Position numbers and translations under genes: made by a program
In this document: positions 11,349 through 23,008 of the stretch, one piece after another
How the letters are laid out: each line of letters begins with the position of its first letter
How positions within the stretch are numbered: position 1 is the first letter of the stretch
Assembly: GCA_014549065.1 (NCBI GenBank)
Contig: JACDOX010000031.1
Coordinates: forward strand, 1,914,062 to 1,978,061
From: Cardinalis cardinalis
Lineage: Eukaryota > Chordata > Aves > Passeriformes > Cardinalidae
Length of the DNA stretch: 64,000 nucleotides
Reading direction: 5' to 3'
The notes under the pieces: model-generated
What the model was told of the DNA's origin: nothing
The model's database searches: none
Seen by the model: only the letters and a program-made list of their open reading frames with translations

Positions 11349-14300
11349 TATTGGCCTTCTAGTGAAATCCATCTGTTCTTAGCTACACAGATAAATAGCA
11401 GAAGGACACAAGAATATTTTTTAATCAAACAATGACAGGCTTATTTTGTAGATCACAAGAAAGATTTTGTTTCATCCTGACATAAATAAGAAAGCACTGA
11501 CTGAAACCTCAGAAAAGTTCTCTAGGATTTTTGTCTTTAAAATGCAAACAGACAAACAGCAATTTTTTAAACAAGTCCTGAGTGTTCAATCTAGTCCATG
11601 CAACCTTCTGCACATCCTTGAAGTATGGATGTCTTTTTAAGCTGCTCTTGCTCTTTGTGGGGGCTGTAAGAGGTATTTCAGTGAGAGCACATTNAAGGAC
11701 CTGAAAAACTGCCTTTCAGAGTGGTTTTTCAACTTTGTTCACCTCAGGGCAGCTTCTTACACAGTAGGGTTCATTGATGTCCTTTGTTATGTTACTATTT
11801 GTAAACAAATCAGTGTTCCTCATGCAAGTCTTGAGAGAGATTTGAGCACATTTCAAGTCTACCCTTTGGAGCTGTTGCTTGTTTTTGCAAATCTCAGTGA
11901 CAAGTGTCGTTCTGCAAGACTACCTTGTGTTTATACTGTAAAAAGGCACAAATTAAGTGCGTGTGCCTTCTCAACAATTTGCAAAAGCAAGTCCGAATGG
12001 GAATACCCATTCAGAAATTTCTCAAACTGTCCTCTCAGTTGCATTTTGTATGGTTTGTGATGGTGTTAGAGTAGATGTTAGATGTTCTTTTTAACTCCAG
12101 TCCTTTGTATTTCAGTCCTTGAACTTTGCTGTTTTGCTTTGTGCACTTCTACACATTATCTCAGTGTGTTATTGTGAGAATATATGATGTTGTTCTTTTG
12201 CCTGGGACAAATTCCAGGGGGTCCACTTCTGGTTATTTTCCTTTCCCATTAGAAAAAATGAAATGAAGGTAAGGGGAAGGTGTCTGACCTNAGGAAAACA
12301 GTAGGTACTTAATTCTGAATAGTAGTGGCTGCCTCACTGCAATCTTGTGGTGACTTGCAAGTTGTTCTAGTTTTGAAAAGCCATGCTGGGTAGAACTAGA
12401 GGCCAATGACCTTGCTACCCGCTGAACACAGCAAATATTTGCTCCTAGTTGGGATGGTATTCAGGCATGGCTCTATCTGGAATTAATCTCTTTCAAATGC
12501 CTGGGCTGGTGATAGTGCATTAAAGAAAGGTATTAGAATTTATTCATACATGGGATGCATAGGAGGTTAGGAGATTTGATTAGAAGTTGATCCTAGGTAG
12601 AAGTCACATGACCTTAGAAAAGTCAGAGAACTATGGAACATTGTTTTCCCCTTTCTCACACAGTAGGATCCATCAGCTTCTTGAGGCCATAAACTTCTGT
12701 TTTTCAAGGGCAGCCCTTCCTCTCTGAAAGATGATCTTTCAAATCCAGTTTCTGGAACTACCAGGCTATGTGTCAACATTCTTTGTGTCTAAGGCCTTTG
12801 CCAAGATTTATACGCTGTACCTGAGTTGAGTATCTGTTTTCTCAGTCCACGTATCATAAAAGAATGTCAATTCCATGAGAATTTACTAGCTGACAAGACC
12901 TGAATTTATAGAGGTTTTCATCTTTGCCATTTCTTTCAACAGTGATGCTTTCTGCATACCTTAAAACAGTTTCTGTTTTCAGCTGGAGAAATTGAAGTCA
13001 CATTGTATATGGTTTTATTGTTCTTTGAAATTGCAAATTAGTGTCTTNGGCTCAGGACTATTCCCTTAGTGTGGAAAGTACTACTAACTGAGGGTAGCCT
13101 AGGTGACCTCAAGGCCTGCATTACTAGCAGGTGCAGAATGTGCAATATGAATGTGGAAGATGATACTTCACAGAGGCTTCCTTTGAAGCCTCTAAGGAGG
13201 CTGTGATTAGCAGGTGTCTGTAGTTACATGGTTTTAGTACATAAAGCCTTTCTCTTATAGCAATCTTCAGACAGAATGCTTGGTTATCCTCATCCCCATA
13301 GTAATTTACAAAGTCAGATTAAATAAGATTTAGGATTGATCATACAAGCTTCTTCCTAGCTGAGACACTATACTAGTTTTTCCAAATACTCCATTTGCCT
13401 TCTATTTTTTAGTCTTCCCAATGATTTGATTTTTAATGCTGGGCCTATTTGTTAGCTAAGCAAGTGGTAATTTTTAGGAAGTCTTCTGGAGAGCATGTAT
13501 GTAAAAAAAAAAACAACCAAAAACANCCCTGTTCTAGATTTCTTCTTTGAATAGATCTACCAAACATAGCAACAGCCCCCAGAAATGTTTTCCAGGAGCC
13601 TCACCTTTCTTGAAGTGACTCACGCAATAGGCTAAGTCGTGCAACGTGGACCCACTGGTGGCCAGAATGTGCTGTTTCCTTGGCTGTTCTGCTTGTGTGA
13701 GCATGTAATTTTTGGTCATTCAAGGAAACTTCATGCTTACCAACTTCCTGTAACCTTTGGAGAAATGTCATGTAGATTAGTTATGGAACTTCTCATCCAG
13801 TTACTCGTATTTCTTTTATCACTAACATGACTTTGCAGCATAGAGAATTAGTAGTATGGACTGCCTTTGGTTGTTAAGATTATTTTTAAGAGAGCAGTAT
13901 TTCAAGGTTCAGTGTTTCTGCTGCCATTCTCCATCATGCTTGCTGCATACTTTCTGTGATTCATACCTGGTTGTGCTCTAAGGGGAAGGAATGTTGTCTA
14001 CTTTTGATGTTTTGCTTCCAGATGTGAAAGGTACTGAAGGCTTTTTCATGCATATTCTGTTCCTGATTAAGACTATATTGGACTGGGCAGTGTATCAGGA
14101 AAAAGTAAACAATGAGTTTCTGTGGGGTGTTTTCAGCTGTATTATTTTAGTGCTTTAGCTAGATAGCAAAAAAAAGGCAAACTTGCTGGTTATGCTAGAA
14201 AGACATTATGTATGCTCCATCTAGCATTAAATTTATTTGATAAAATGTTAATACTGGATCTTTGTTCAGATTATGAAGCAAATATTTGGAGTGTAAAGTG

Positions 14301-15109
14301 GCTGTCCTATAGTATTTTTGGAAGAGGTCTTTTTCCTGTGTGTAATCAATGAGACAAACACAAACCATGTGATATCTTTGCCAGTAGCTCTATCAACAGT
14401 GCGGGAAGGGAAGAAGAAATTGTGTAGGGACATATATTTAAACTTGCAGAGAAAATGGTATTTTTCTCCTAATTTGGGTAGAATTCTTTCCCTCCCATTT
14501 TTTTTAATTATCTGAGCTATTTTCAATAAATGTGTGATGTATTTAATATATACTTCATAGTTTTCAAAAAACACCTAGATTTTCAGTTAATAGTTTGGTG
14601 AGATGTAGAAGTTATGAGAAAACGAGATAAAAANTGAAAACTGGGATTCATTTATTTCTGTTGCTTTATATGCTGGACTGAGGAAACATTCCTATGAAGA
14701 TAAAAGTCCTTATATTAAAAAAATTTTTTGGGAAAGGAAAAGATTTAGTAGTCCTGGAAATTTTGAATTTATTTGTATTGTAATAGTTTGGAATATGCTT
14801 CACAGGTGACTACCTGTGAAAGGTGAATGCCTTTTTTTTTGCAGTTAAATATTGAGGTGTAACCACTCACATTTTGTGCAGTGGAAAGTGCTGTAATAAC
14901 ATTTACAGGAGCTAAGGAGAATTACATGCTTTTGGTGAGACAGGACATCTTAATGTAAAATAACACATTATCANAATGGTATGATCTCACTTGAGACAAA
15001 GTAGGACTCTCATGATCTGGTTGGAGTGAGACTGAATTAGAAGCAGAGATCAGTGTGTATATGTATGCTAATATAAACTCATGCAGTGCACTTCATTTTT
15101 CTCTCACAG

Positions 15110-15183
15110 ATTGTCATACTGAAGGGCAGAATATCCTTTTCACAGATGGAGAGTATATTAATCAAATAGCAGCATCTAGAGAT
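15110..15183 (+). CDS. MYCBP2: MYCBP2 exon 8 (residues 327-351)
   Basis: The exon has 74 nt, entry phase 1, exit phase 0. It encodes CHTEGQNILFTDGEYINQI followed by AASRD. The acceptor is TTTTTCTCTCACAG and the donor GAT|GTAAGT. It continues the propeller-like region leading into the RCC1 repeats. Confidence 0.94.
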
Positions 15184-16278
15184 GTAAGTTTTACAAATGA
15201 TGGGTAAACTATTTTTCTCTCAACTGGGTTTTATTTTACAATATTTATAGCCTTTTTGCTTCATGTTTGNCTTTTTCTTCACTAACACAAGGAAGAAATC
15301 CATGTAACTAGAAATAATGAGAAACTTCCATATTTGTGCATAAAAATGCAGTATTTTGGTATTAATTCACACAATTTTGATTTGTGATTGATTTTTTATT
15401 TTTCAGATNAGTTTTAAGAAAAATTCCATTGCTCTTCAAGGAGAAGAGAAAGTCTTATATGTTGAATAATATGTTCTACAGGTTCTTTGTAGGATAAGCT
15501 TTGTAGAGCTTAAGGATAATTTTTTTTCTTTATTCATTTCCTGTAATTGCTTTGGAACTTACTGGAGCATTTCAGACAGTTTTATTAGAAGAGATAGGAA
15601 ATATACTACATTCCAATTGATTTTTGTGTGGAAATTGCCTGATGGCCAAAGCTGTAGAAACTCAAAGTGCTCCTACTAGGGACAAAACTGTAGTGGTAGT
15701 TATAATTTTTTCAGCAGACAGTTACTATGCTTTTAATTCTGGTGTGGTTTTTCAAGTGAGAAATCTGCAAAATAGGGATGGGGTGAAACTGGGTTGGCAA
15801 CAGATGCTAAACATCAACTGTAGAAAAACCAGGATTAATCCATTTCCCTCCTAACAGAATCAAGTGTTGGGNTTTTTTAACATGACTCTGCACTTTTCAA
15901 CAGAAAACTCTTCTAGTTACTCTTTACAGCAGTCACTCTGCATGCAGAGTTTTGGGTTCTGAATAAGGAGAAGTTCAAGGCTTAAACATAGATGTAAATA
16001 GTTGCAAGAGTAGGATTTTTACAGTAGTTCACTATTTTTATAGTGTTCATAGCATTTTCATAGAACTCAGTAAGTTTAAGGAGTCAGATACCTCAGTTTG
16101 TCCTGATGGTCACTTAATTCTTTTCTCCTCTGTAGTAAATGTTACAATAAATGTTACTTCATTAATATGTCCTCTGACATTTACTCTGAAATAGTACTTT
16201 GTCAATGCACTTAGGACTTCAGAAGTGAATAAATTAATTTCTTGTACAGTATAAAGTGGATTTTTGTATTTTTTGCAG
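15184..16278 (+). other. MYCBP2: Intron 8 (1.1 kb)
   Basis: AT-rich unique-looking sequence; no element recognised. Confidence 0.7.
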
Positions 16279-16417
16279 GATGGCTTTGTAGTGCGAATAT
16301 TTGCCACAAGTACTGAGCCAGTATTGCAACAAGAACTGCAGCTTAAGCTTGCAAGAAAATGCTTACATGCCTGTGGCATCTCATTGTTTGATCTGGAGAA
16401 AGATTTGCACATTATCA
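16279..16417 (+). CDS. MYCBP2: MYCBP2 exon 9 (residues 352-397)
   Basis: The exon has 139 nt, entry phase 0, exit phase 1. It encodes DGFVVRIFATSTEPVLQQEL, then a helix ending in LKLARKCLHACGISLFDLEK and DLHIIS. The donor TCA|GTAAGT is good. If intron 9 were retained, the frame would stay open for roughly 68 codons; I regard that as chance. Confidence 0.94.
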
Positions 16418-17031
16418 GTAAGTTCTCTTCTTTGAAGGTTAATAACAAGCCTGGTAGTTTTCCAACAGTAGAGCTGAGGTGCACTGCGATTTCCTTCGGC
16501 TCTACTATGTGTAGGAAGGTAGAGCTCCATAATAAGCACATGGAGAGGGGTTTGAAACCATTCAAGCATTGTTTGACTCAGAGTCAAATCCATACGCCCA
16601 TTTGGAGCCACCTTTGTCTCTAGTACTGTTCATGGTTTTCCAGTGTTTTCCTTCAGTTGTATAATAAATATATAATTGTTTGAAGCTTGGGCTTTATAAA
16701 ACATGGTTAAGCTGTGGAACTCCTTGCTGTGCGTCAAAGTTAAAAAGTTACAAGGATCACTGACTGGATTAAAGGGAGAAAGAATTACGTTAAAATACAC
16801 ATTTGCATCAGAATTTGAGGTAAAGAATTGTTACTATCTATGAAGGTATTTTGAAAAAAGATCACTTGGCCTTTGCTTTGGGGTATTTTTGCTCTATTGA
16901 GCTTGCTTTTGGCTCTATCAGAAGAGAAAAAAAAGCATATTTGTCTCAGTGGACCAACAGAGGTGGATAGGTGACTGGTCTGTGAAACTGCCTGGTTAAA
17001 CTGTTCAGTTAACACCATCTTACTTGCACAG
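16418..17031 (+). other. MYCBP2: Intron 9 (0.6 kb)
   Basis: An imperfect inverted repeat (about 16467-16506, arms AGTAGAGCTGAGG-like and CCTTCGGCTCTACT-like) lies 50 bases after the exon 9 donor and could form a hairpin. Nothing else stands out. Confidence 0.6.
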
Positions 17032-17108
17032 GTACAGGGTTTGATGAGGAATCAGCTGTCCTTGGTGCTGGGAGAGAGTTTGCACTGATGAAAACTGCTA
17101 GTGGAAAG
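17032..17108 (+). CDS. MYCBP2: MYCBP2 exon 10 (residues 398-423)
   Basis: The exon has 77 nt, entry phase 1, exit phase 0. It encodes TGFDEESAVLGAGREFALMK then TASGK, joining IYYTGKYQSLG of exon 11. The pattern G-A-G-x-E-F-A-L-M-K is a typical RCC1-type strand (compare G-x-x-H-x-x-x-L), so the RCC1-like domain is under way here. Confidence 0.95.
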
Positions 17109-18618
17109 GTACTGAAAATGTTCTGTAGTAAATAGCAAATTGCACCAATAGATTTCTGTGTTTAATTTAATCATTATTTTCCATAATTTCCTTTTTCCTT
17201 TTCAGTATGTTAGAATGTATGTCTGTGACTGTATTCAAATATATTTTTCAGAACCTGCTTTAAAAGATAAAAGGCAAATAGTTATTTAAAAGCATAAACA
17301 GGTAGTTGGAACGGCTTAGAAATCCATTACTTGAATTTGTAGGAATTTCTACTGTCCTTACAATGAAGGACTTTGTTTAAATCTGGGAAACAAAACTGTC
17401 TTCTGTCTACAAATGATGTGTTAGCGCCTTTGTAAATTTTACCACCTCATAACTTTCCACAGTCTAACTGTAATAATTTATTTAAATCCCATCCTGATTT
17501 TTTTTCTGATCCTTTAGAGAATTATTGGTTCCCCTATGCAAATATTTCAGTTGATTTCTTCAAACCTAGTCTTAATGATTTGATATGTTGTTCTGCTCAG
17601 TGGAGACTTTTTGAGGCATTTGCATAATCATGGAAATTTAGAAATGATACTGTCAGTGACTCTTTACATTTATTGTGGATCTATTTCAGTGTGAAAGACT
17701 TATGCTATTTATCTTGTAGAAACATAGCTCTTAATTACATGTTCAAAATTGCTTTGTTTAAATGAAGGCCTTTGTCTGCTGCTGTCAGGACAGTGAGATT
17801 GTTGCAATTGTTAGAGTAAATACTTTTTAAGACAATTTAATGGTCTGTACCAGAATTTGATCAAATAGAACTTTTTGGCATCGAGGGAGACAGATTAACT
17901 TTATCATTCAACTAACAAAAGTGCCTGTTCATATAAAATTAACACATTTCCTGGGTTTGGTCTATAAAGTTGTCTGTCAAGGTAGGTAATACAATATGTA
18001 AGGCAATGTGAAGNAGCTTCAGGTGCCCCATAGATTGACATACCAATTTTATAGAACTGTTGAATTGCATGGTTCTAAAGGAAACTTTTTAGTTCATGTC
18101 AGTATTTTTGTGTTTGTTCACATGGAATATCTTACTCTGTTCTTTATGTAGTCAGTGGCCACTGTGCATTTACTAAACATGTTTTACAAATGTATTGAAG
18201 CATATTAAAATATGTAGTAGTTTTTTATTTTAAATTTATTTTATTGTTATAATACCATCTTGTTTTTACACAGACCAGACATTTTTNTGAGGTGTTTTAA
18301 ATGCCTCCTCTGAGTAGTTTCTTTGGTTCTTTCTTGTGTATTCATCTCATCTAGCCAAACAATTATATATGAAAACTCACTCAGTGGCTCAGCAGAAAGC
18401 ACAATTCAAAACAATCTAATCTAAGAATCTAATCAGAATGTTTCCCCCATTAAGTCAAAATTGATGGGTTGGGACAGAGATAGTGAAATGGCATAAACAA
18501 AGTCAGGAAGAGTGCAGTGTGCTTTGAAATGAAAGGAATTTAAAAAATGCAACCTTGAGAATTATGTAAGCTTGAAGTGCTGTGTCATAACTAAAACTGA
18601 TAAACTTTTTTTTCTTAG
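17109..18618 (+). other. MYCBP2: Intron 10 (1.5 kb)
   Basis: AT-rich; no repeat family or RNA gene recognised. Confidence 0.7.
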
Positions 18619-18823
18619 ATTTATTATACTGGCAAATATCAGAGCCTTGGAATCAAACAAGGTGGCCCTTCAGCTGGCAAATGGGTTGAACTCCCAATCA
18701 CAAAATCTCCAAAGATTATTCAGTTTTCTGTTGGACATGATGGCTCACATGCCTTACTTGTTGCTGAGGATGGAAGCATATTCTTCACAGGCTCTGCTAG
18801 TAAAGGAGAGGATGGTGAATCAA
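18619..18823 (+). CDS. MYCBP2: MYCBP2 exon 11 (residues 424-491)
   Basis: The exon has 205 nt, entry phase 0, exit phase 1. It encodes IYYTGKYQSLGIKQGGPSAG, WVELPI, then the RCC1 signature-like FSVGHDGSHALLVAEDGSIF and FTGSASKGEDGES. This is a clear RCC1-type repeat: conserved G-H-D-G-S-H-A-L-L-V followed by D-G-x-I-F-F-T-G. Confidence 0.96.
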
Positions 18824-19735
18824 GTATGTATCATTGCTTGCTTGACCAGTGGTTGGTAAAAGCCTCTTAAAGAGTTTTTAATTTGAGAATAAGAGTTTCA
18901 GCATTTTCCAGGAACATGTAAGCATGCCATTTGTGCTGGAGATTATGCTGGCCACAAGTCCTGACAACCAGTGCCAAAACCTCTCCCAGCTACAGAATCC
19001 AATCTGTGTTTTACCACATTTTAGGTTGTGTGGTGGAAGTACTCTTTTAGATTTATCCCAAGAGAAGACAAGAGTAAATTAGGTCAAGAGGCCGTGCTGT
19101 CTGCCTGGGAAAAACTCTGGAGCCAAACTTTTGNCTCTTTGCTGTTGTTCTATTGAGCTTTGGAAATGGATGTTTTGCTGGCTGGTGGAGAGGTGCATTG
19201 ATGAGAACTTGGAGAAGCAGATCTTCCGTGCTCGATCAAGCAGAATTCNTCGGACATTAAAGAAGACAGATTAGTTTGATCTTCAGACTAATAAATGCCT
19301 TATCAATATAAGATTAACCCATTTCCTAGTCTTGATTTCTGTAGTCGTGTGTGTAGGTAGTGTGTAGGTTGAAATAGACTTGGTAAGACAACTGAAGATA
19401 TCTTTAAGAGCCCTGAAGGTGTAATCTGCTGTAATAATGAATTAAATACTTCACTTTAGGAAACAGATGGTAGATGATGATGTGATAGATTAATAAGAAT
19501 AATTAAAGTGATTTGAAATACTTGAAGAATCATTTCTAAAAGATACTGATCTAATCATGTCTTGGCTCGCCATCGAATTTTTTGGGAGGAGCCAGTATAA
19601 TCCAATTAAAATTAGACCAGGAAGATAGTTGTTTGTTTGGATTTTTTCATTAGTGATCTGAAAACCATGATTATGCNTGTGATGGTTTGAGGATTTTTTG
19701 GTAAATTTACTTGTAATTTATTTCTTTATTTAAAG
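18824..19735 (+). other. MYCBP2: Intron 11 (0.9 kb)
   Basis: No element recognised. It ends TTTAAAG, an AAG-type acceptor that is less common than CAG or TAG. Confidence 0.7.
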
Positions 19736-19900
19736 CTAAAAGCAGACGGCAGTCAAAACCGTATAAGCCTAAAAAAATTATTAAAATGGAAGGAAAAATT
19801 GTCATATCTACAGCATGCAATAATGGAAGCAGTTCTGTAATTTCCAAAGATGGAGAACTCTANATGTTTGGAAAAGATGCCATTTACTCTGATAGTACAA
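19736..19900 (+). CDS. MYCBP2: MYCBP2 exon 12 (residues 492-546)
   Basis: The exon has 165 nt, symmetric phase 1. It starts with a very basic linker (TKSRRQSKPYKPKKIIK) and then an RCC1-type repeat (NNGSSSVISKDGEL, MFGKDAIYSDST). One codon is TAN at 19861-19863. Conservation and the intact frame require TAC or TAT (Tyr), not a stop. An automatic gene caller could wrongly break the gene here. Confidence 0.94.
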
Positions 19901-20592
19901 GTAAGTTAATATTGGTCTTTTGAATTATTTTTTAACTGAAGTAATTGAAATCAGTATGGAAATTTTTAGCCCATGAAAATGTTGTTTGTGTGTTTTTTTA
20001 CCTTCCTAATTCATTTCTGACATTCTGTTGATTCAGACAAATATGACAGAAGGGTAGGAAAAGGTAGTTTCCAAAAGGTCTGTAAAATAATGTAGCATCA
20101 GACAGCCAAAGTAATTCTTCCATTAAGGAGGAGAAAAAAAAAATTCACTTGTCTTAATCTGGCACAAGAAGACCAGACAGGAAAAAGGCACAGAAGTAAG
20201 ATGTGCTTTGGTATGACCAAAGGCTTTTGGAAGCTAGGCCTTAATGTGCTTCTCTGCTCATAAGGTAGCAGGGCATCCTGTACACCACTGTTTAAGTAGA
20301 ATATAATGAAATAAACTCCAATGGCTTTATGACTCCTTCAGAATTATTTTTCAAAANAAGTGATTTGCAGCAGTTTTAGGTTTGCTTTTGGATTTTCATT
20401 TTTTGCGGGACAAGTGGCCTAGGCCTACTTCTCCTTTCACTTTTTATTCTAGCACTTGATTTTTATATCTGTTTTTCTCCCATGCTGTAAATTTTAAAAT
20501 TGACAGTATCCACTAACAATTTTGTTACGTCATTGAGTTTCCTTCTTGGCTAGAAAGTGCAATTTTTCACCCAATTGTTTTGTGTCTTACAG
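19901..20592 (+). other. MYCBP2: Intron 12 (0.7 kb)
   Basis: No element recognised. Confidence 0.7.
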
Positions 20593-20751
20593 GTTTAGTA
20601 ACAGATTTGAAAGGTCATTTTGTGACGCAAGTAGCCATGGGCAAAGCTCACACCTGTGTGTTAATGAAGAATGGAGAAGTTTGGACATTTGGAGTAAATA
20701 ATAAAGGACAGTGTGGACGAGACACAGGCTCTATGAGCCAGGGAGGAAAAG
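20593..20751 (+). CDS. MYCBP2: MYCBP2 exon 13 (residues 547-599)
   Basis: The exon has 159 nt, symmetric phase 1. It carries a textbook RCC1 signature: VAMGKAHTCVLMKNGEVWTF followed by GVNNKGQCGRDTGSMS. The donor AAG|GTGTGG is weak at +4 to +6. It joins GKGFGVENM at exon 14. Confidence 0.96.
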
Positions 20752-20981
20752 GTGTGGGACCTTGATTTTTTTTTTAAGCTTTTCATTTGCATGTAAATAT
20801 CAGAAGTGAAAACAAAGCTAAACATTTTTATAAAATGTAATTCCAACACTAAAGTTTGAATACATGCAACATGATTAAAAAATTTCCAAGAAGTCTCTGT
20901 GCTGGCTGAGAAGCAAATCAGGCATTCCTAGTAATTCCTTTTAAAACGTGATCTGTCAATGTTCTTCAGAGCTTCAGCAGT

Positions 20982-21115
20982 TCATAGACACGTAGAATAG
21001 TTGCAAGTGGAAGCGATCTTTAAAAGGTCATTTAGTGCAACCCCCCCAACAATGAGCAGGGGCATCTTCAGCTAGATCAGGTTGCTCAGAGCCTTGTCCA
21101 NCCTGTCCTTGCCTC
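20982..21115 (-). mobile_element. CR1 LINE fragment (3' end)
   Basis: A minus-orientation CR1 3'-end fragment. The plus strand reads like the reverse complement of the avian CR1 tail: ACGTAGAATAG, TTTAAAAGGTCATTTAGTG, CAACCCCCC, CTAGATCAGGTTGCTCAGAG. It fills a large part of the 434-bp intron 13 and ends about 70 bases before the exon 14 acceptor. Confidence 0.88.
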
Positions 21116-21185
21116 TGTTCTGTAACCTGAATGCTCTCTGTTGGCCTCAGAAAGCAAGAATTTCTTATTTCAATATCTTAATTAG

Positions 21186-21390
21186 GTTTTGGAGTTGAGA
21201 ACATGGCAACAGCAATGGATGAAGATCTGGAAGAGGAACTGGATGAAAAAGATGAGAAGTCCATGATGTGTCCTCCAGGCATGCATAAATGGAAGCTGGA
21301 GCAGTGTATGGTGTGCACTGTGTGTGGAGATTGCACAGGCTATGGAGCCAGCTGTGTTAGCAGCGGGCGTCCTGATAGAGTGCCTGGAGG
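21186..21390 (+). CDS. MYCBP2: MYCBP2 exon 14 (residues 600-667), acidic then Cys-rich
   Basis: The exon has 205 nt, entry phase 1, exit phase 2. After GFGVENMATA comes an acidic stretch (MDEDLEEELDEKDEKS), then MMCPPGMHKWKLEQC and the repeated spacing C-x2-C-x2-C-x2-C (CMVCTVCGDC), ending CTGYGASCVSSGRPDRVPGG. There are six cysteines in this exon. The module interrupts the RCC1-like domain and looks like a metal-binding insert (inference). Confidence 0.97.
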
Positions 21391-22069
21391 GTAAGCACCT
21401 ATGTGGGACTGTGGCTGGTGCGGTGAGTTGGATGGCTAAAGCACTTTCTGAATGTGAACTGAGTCGAAGTTTCCATCTAAAGTAACTTTATAACTAAATA
21501 TATAGTAGTATGTGCTTTTAAAATCAGAAATGGCTTAAAATTTCTGTAAACATCTTGTGGCTGCAGGTGATTTAGTTTTTACAGACCGTTTTTTTTACTT
21601 TAGTGTGTAGTTCTTTACTAGAAGCTGTTGGATGTGAGCACCAATATAATTTCTGTCTATTGACAGAGCTGCTGGCTCAGAATAACTTTTCTTCATCCTC
21701 TCAAGGAAGTTTTATCTTGCTGTTCAAATTGACTTTATCTGTTACTACTTAGTTGAGCTGCAGACAGCCACTACATCACCATNACTATTTCTTCAGCATT
21801 TTGTTTGCTCATTGTTTCCTTGTTCATGTTTTCATGTGGTGTACATTATATTGAAGAAAGAAAATTAATTGAGAAGTCAGTTCAGTGGACAGTCAGTGTA
21901 TGGCACCATGCAACAGCAGCTAGGATTTAAACTAGCTGTCCTTCCTGTTTATCTCAGGAAAACTTGCATGTCCGCAGATAGAACAAAGTAATAATCTATG
22001 TTTTAATTACAAAGGCATCAGTAATGCAAGAAATAAAAGATAGTGATAAAGTAACTCTGTTTGCTGCAG
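21391..22069 (+). other. MYCBP2: Intron 14 (0.7 kb)
   Basis: No element recognised. It splits the Cys-rich module in two. Confidence 0.7.
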
Positions 22070-22215
22070 AATCTGTGGCTGTGGCTCAGGTGAGTCAGGC
22101 TGTGCTGTGTGTGGCTGCTGCAAGGCATGTGCTAGAGAACTGGATGGCCAGGAAGCAAGGCAAAGAGGAATCCTTGATGCTGTAAAAGAGATGATACCTT
22201 TAGATCTCTTGCTGG
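22070..22215 (+). CDS. MYCBP2: MYCBP2 exon 15 (residues 668-716), Cys-rich
   Basis: The exon has 146 nt, entry phase 2, exit phase 1. It completes the Cys-rich module with seven cysteines in ICGCGSGESGCAVCGCCKAC, then ARELDGQEARQRGILDAVKE and MIPLDLLL. With exon 14 this makes 13 cysteines in about 65 residues. The second part reads as an amphipathic helix. Confidence 0.97.
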
Positions 22216-22906
22216 GTAAGTAATATGAAATTAGCAAAATGGCTTTTAATTCTCATTTTTACTGCACCTCTTTTTTTCCCTCAGTACATTTGTTTACACA
22301 CTTTATTNTTACAGGACAGTTTTAGTATAGTATTGTTAAAATGGTGCTTATTTATTGGTGATACAGCAAAGTGGGATCATTCTGTTAAGTGAACTGTTCT
22401 AAGTTCACCCTTACTATAGTCACCTGTGCTCCTTTGTGACCTGTGCAGTTATGATACTACGAAGTTGTTCTTGTTGTTTTTTGATGTCCTGAAAATTTTT
22501 CTATAATGTTTTTATCAGGATTTAAGCATTCTTAAACTAAAACATGGGTAATTCATGTAAAACCTTTTAAAAATATAAGCAATCATAGACTTGTTTTATA
22601 ATACTTTTGGAAACTTTTTAGGGGAGAATGGAGATAACCATGGCAACACATAACTACATATATGTATATGCCTATGTATTATTTAGTGATGTTGGAATAG
22701 TCAGATTCGTGAAAACCAGGAAATTAGGAGATAAAACTTAGAACTCCTCCAAATTTACTCAAATCCTTTTTATTGTAAGGGCCATGTAAAGAGCAGCTAG
22801 TAAGTAGGTTTTCAGTTTTCATTTCCTTTACTTCTTTTCGGATTTTTTTGCCACCACAACAATTTTATAGATAATTTTGTGTGGTTTATTTTCTTAATCT
22901 ATTTAG
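22216..22906 (+). other. MYCBP2: Intron 15 (0.7 kb)
   Basis: No element recognised. Confidence 0.7.
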
Positions 22907-23008
22907 CTGTCCCTGTTCCTGGAGTTAATATTGAAGAGCACCTTCAGCTGCGACAAGAAGAAAAGCGGCAGCGTGTAATTAGGAGACATAGATTGGAAGA
23001 AGGAAGAG
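22907..23008 (+). CDS. MYCBP2: MYCBP2 exon 16 (residues 717-750)
   Basis: The exon has 102 nt, symmetric phase 1. It encodes AVPVPGVNIEEHLQLRQEEK then RQRVIRRHRLEEGR, a charged, probably helical linker with a strong basic cluster (KRQRVIRRHR). The donor GAG|GTGAGT opens the 9.1-kb intron 16. Confidence 0.95.

Larger units (their letters stand above)
10745..15109 (+). other. MYCBP2: Intron 7 (4.4 kb)
   Basis: Contains a T- and G-rich tract with several G runs (11197-11260), a perfect 23-bp palindrome (11326-11348) and mixed-composition sequence around 11,600-13,700 that may be a very old, unrecognisable repeat. No coding exon was found. Confidence 0.7.

Noticed and set aside
16110..16623. Long open frames on both strands across exon 9 and intron 9 (151 codons minus, 119 codons plus)
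   Set aside because: The plus frame is exon 9 read through its good GTAAGT donor. The minus frame is a shadow of the coding exon with no family resemblance.
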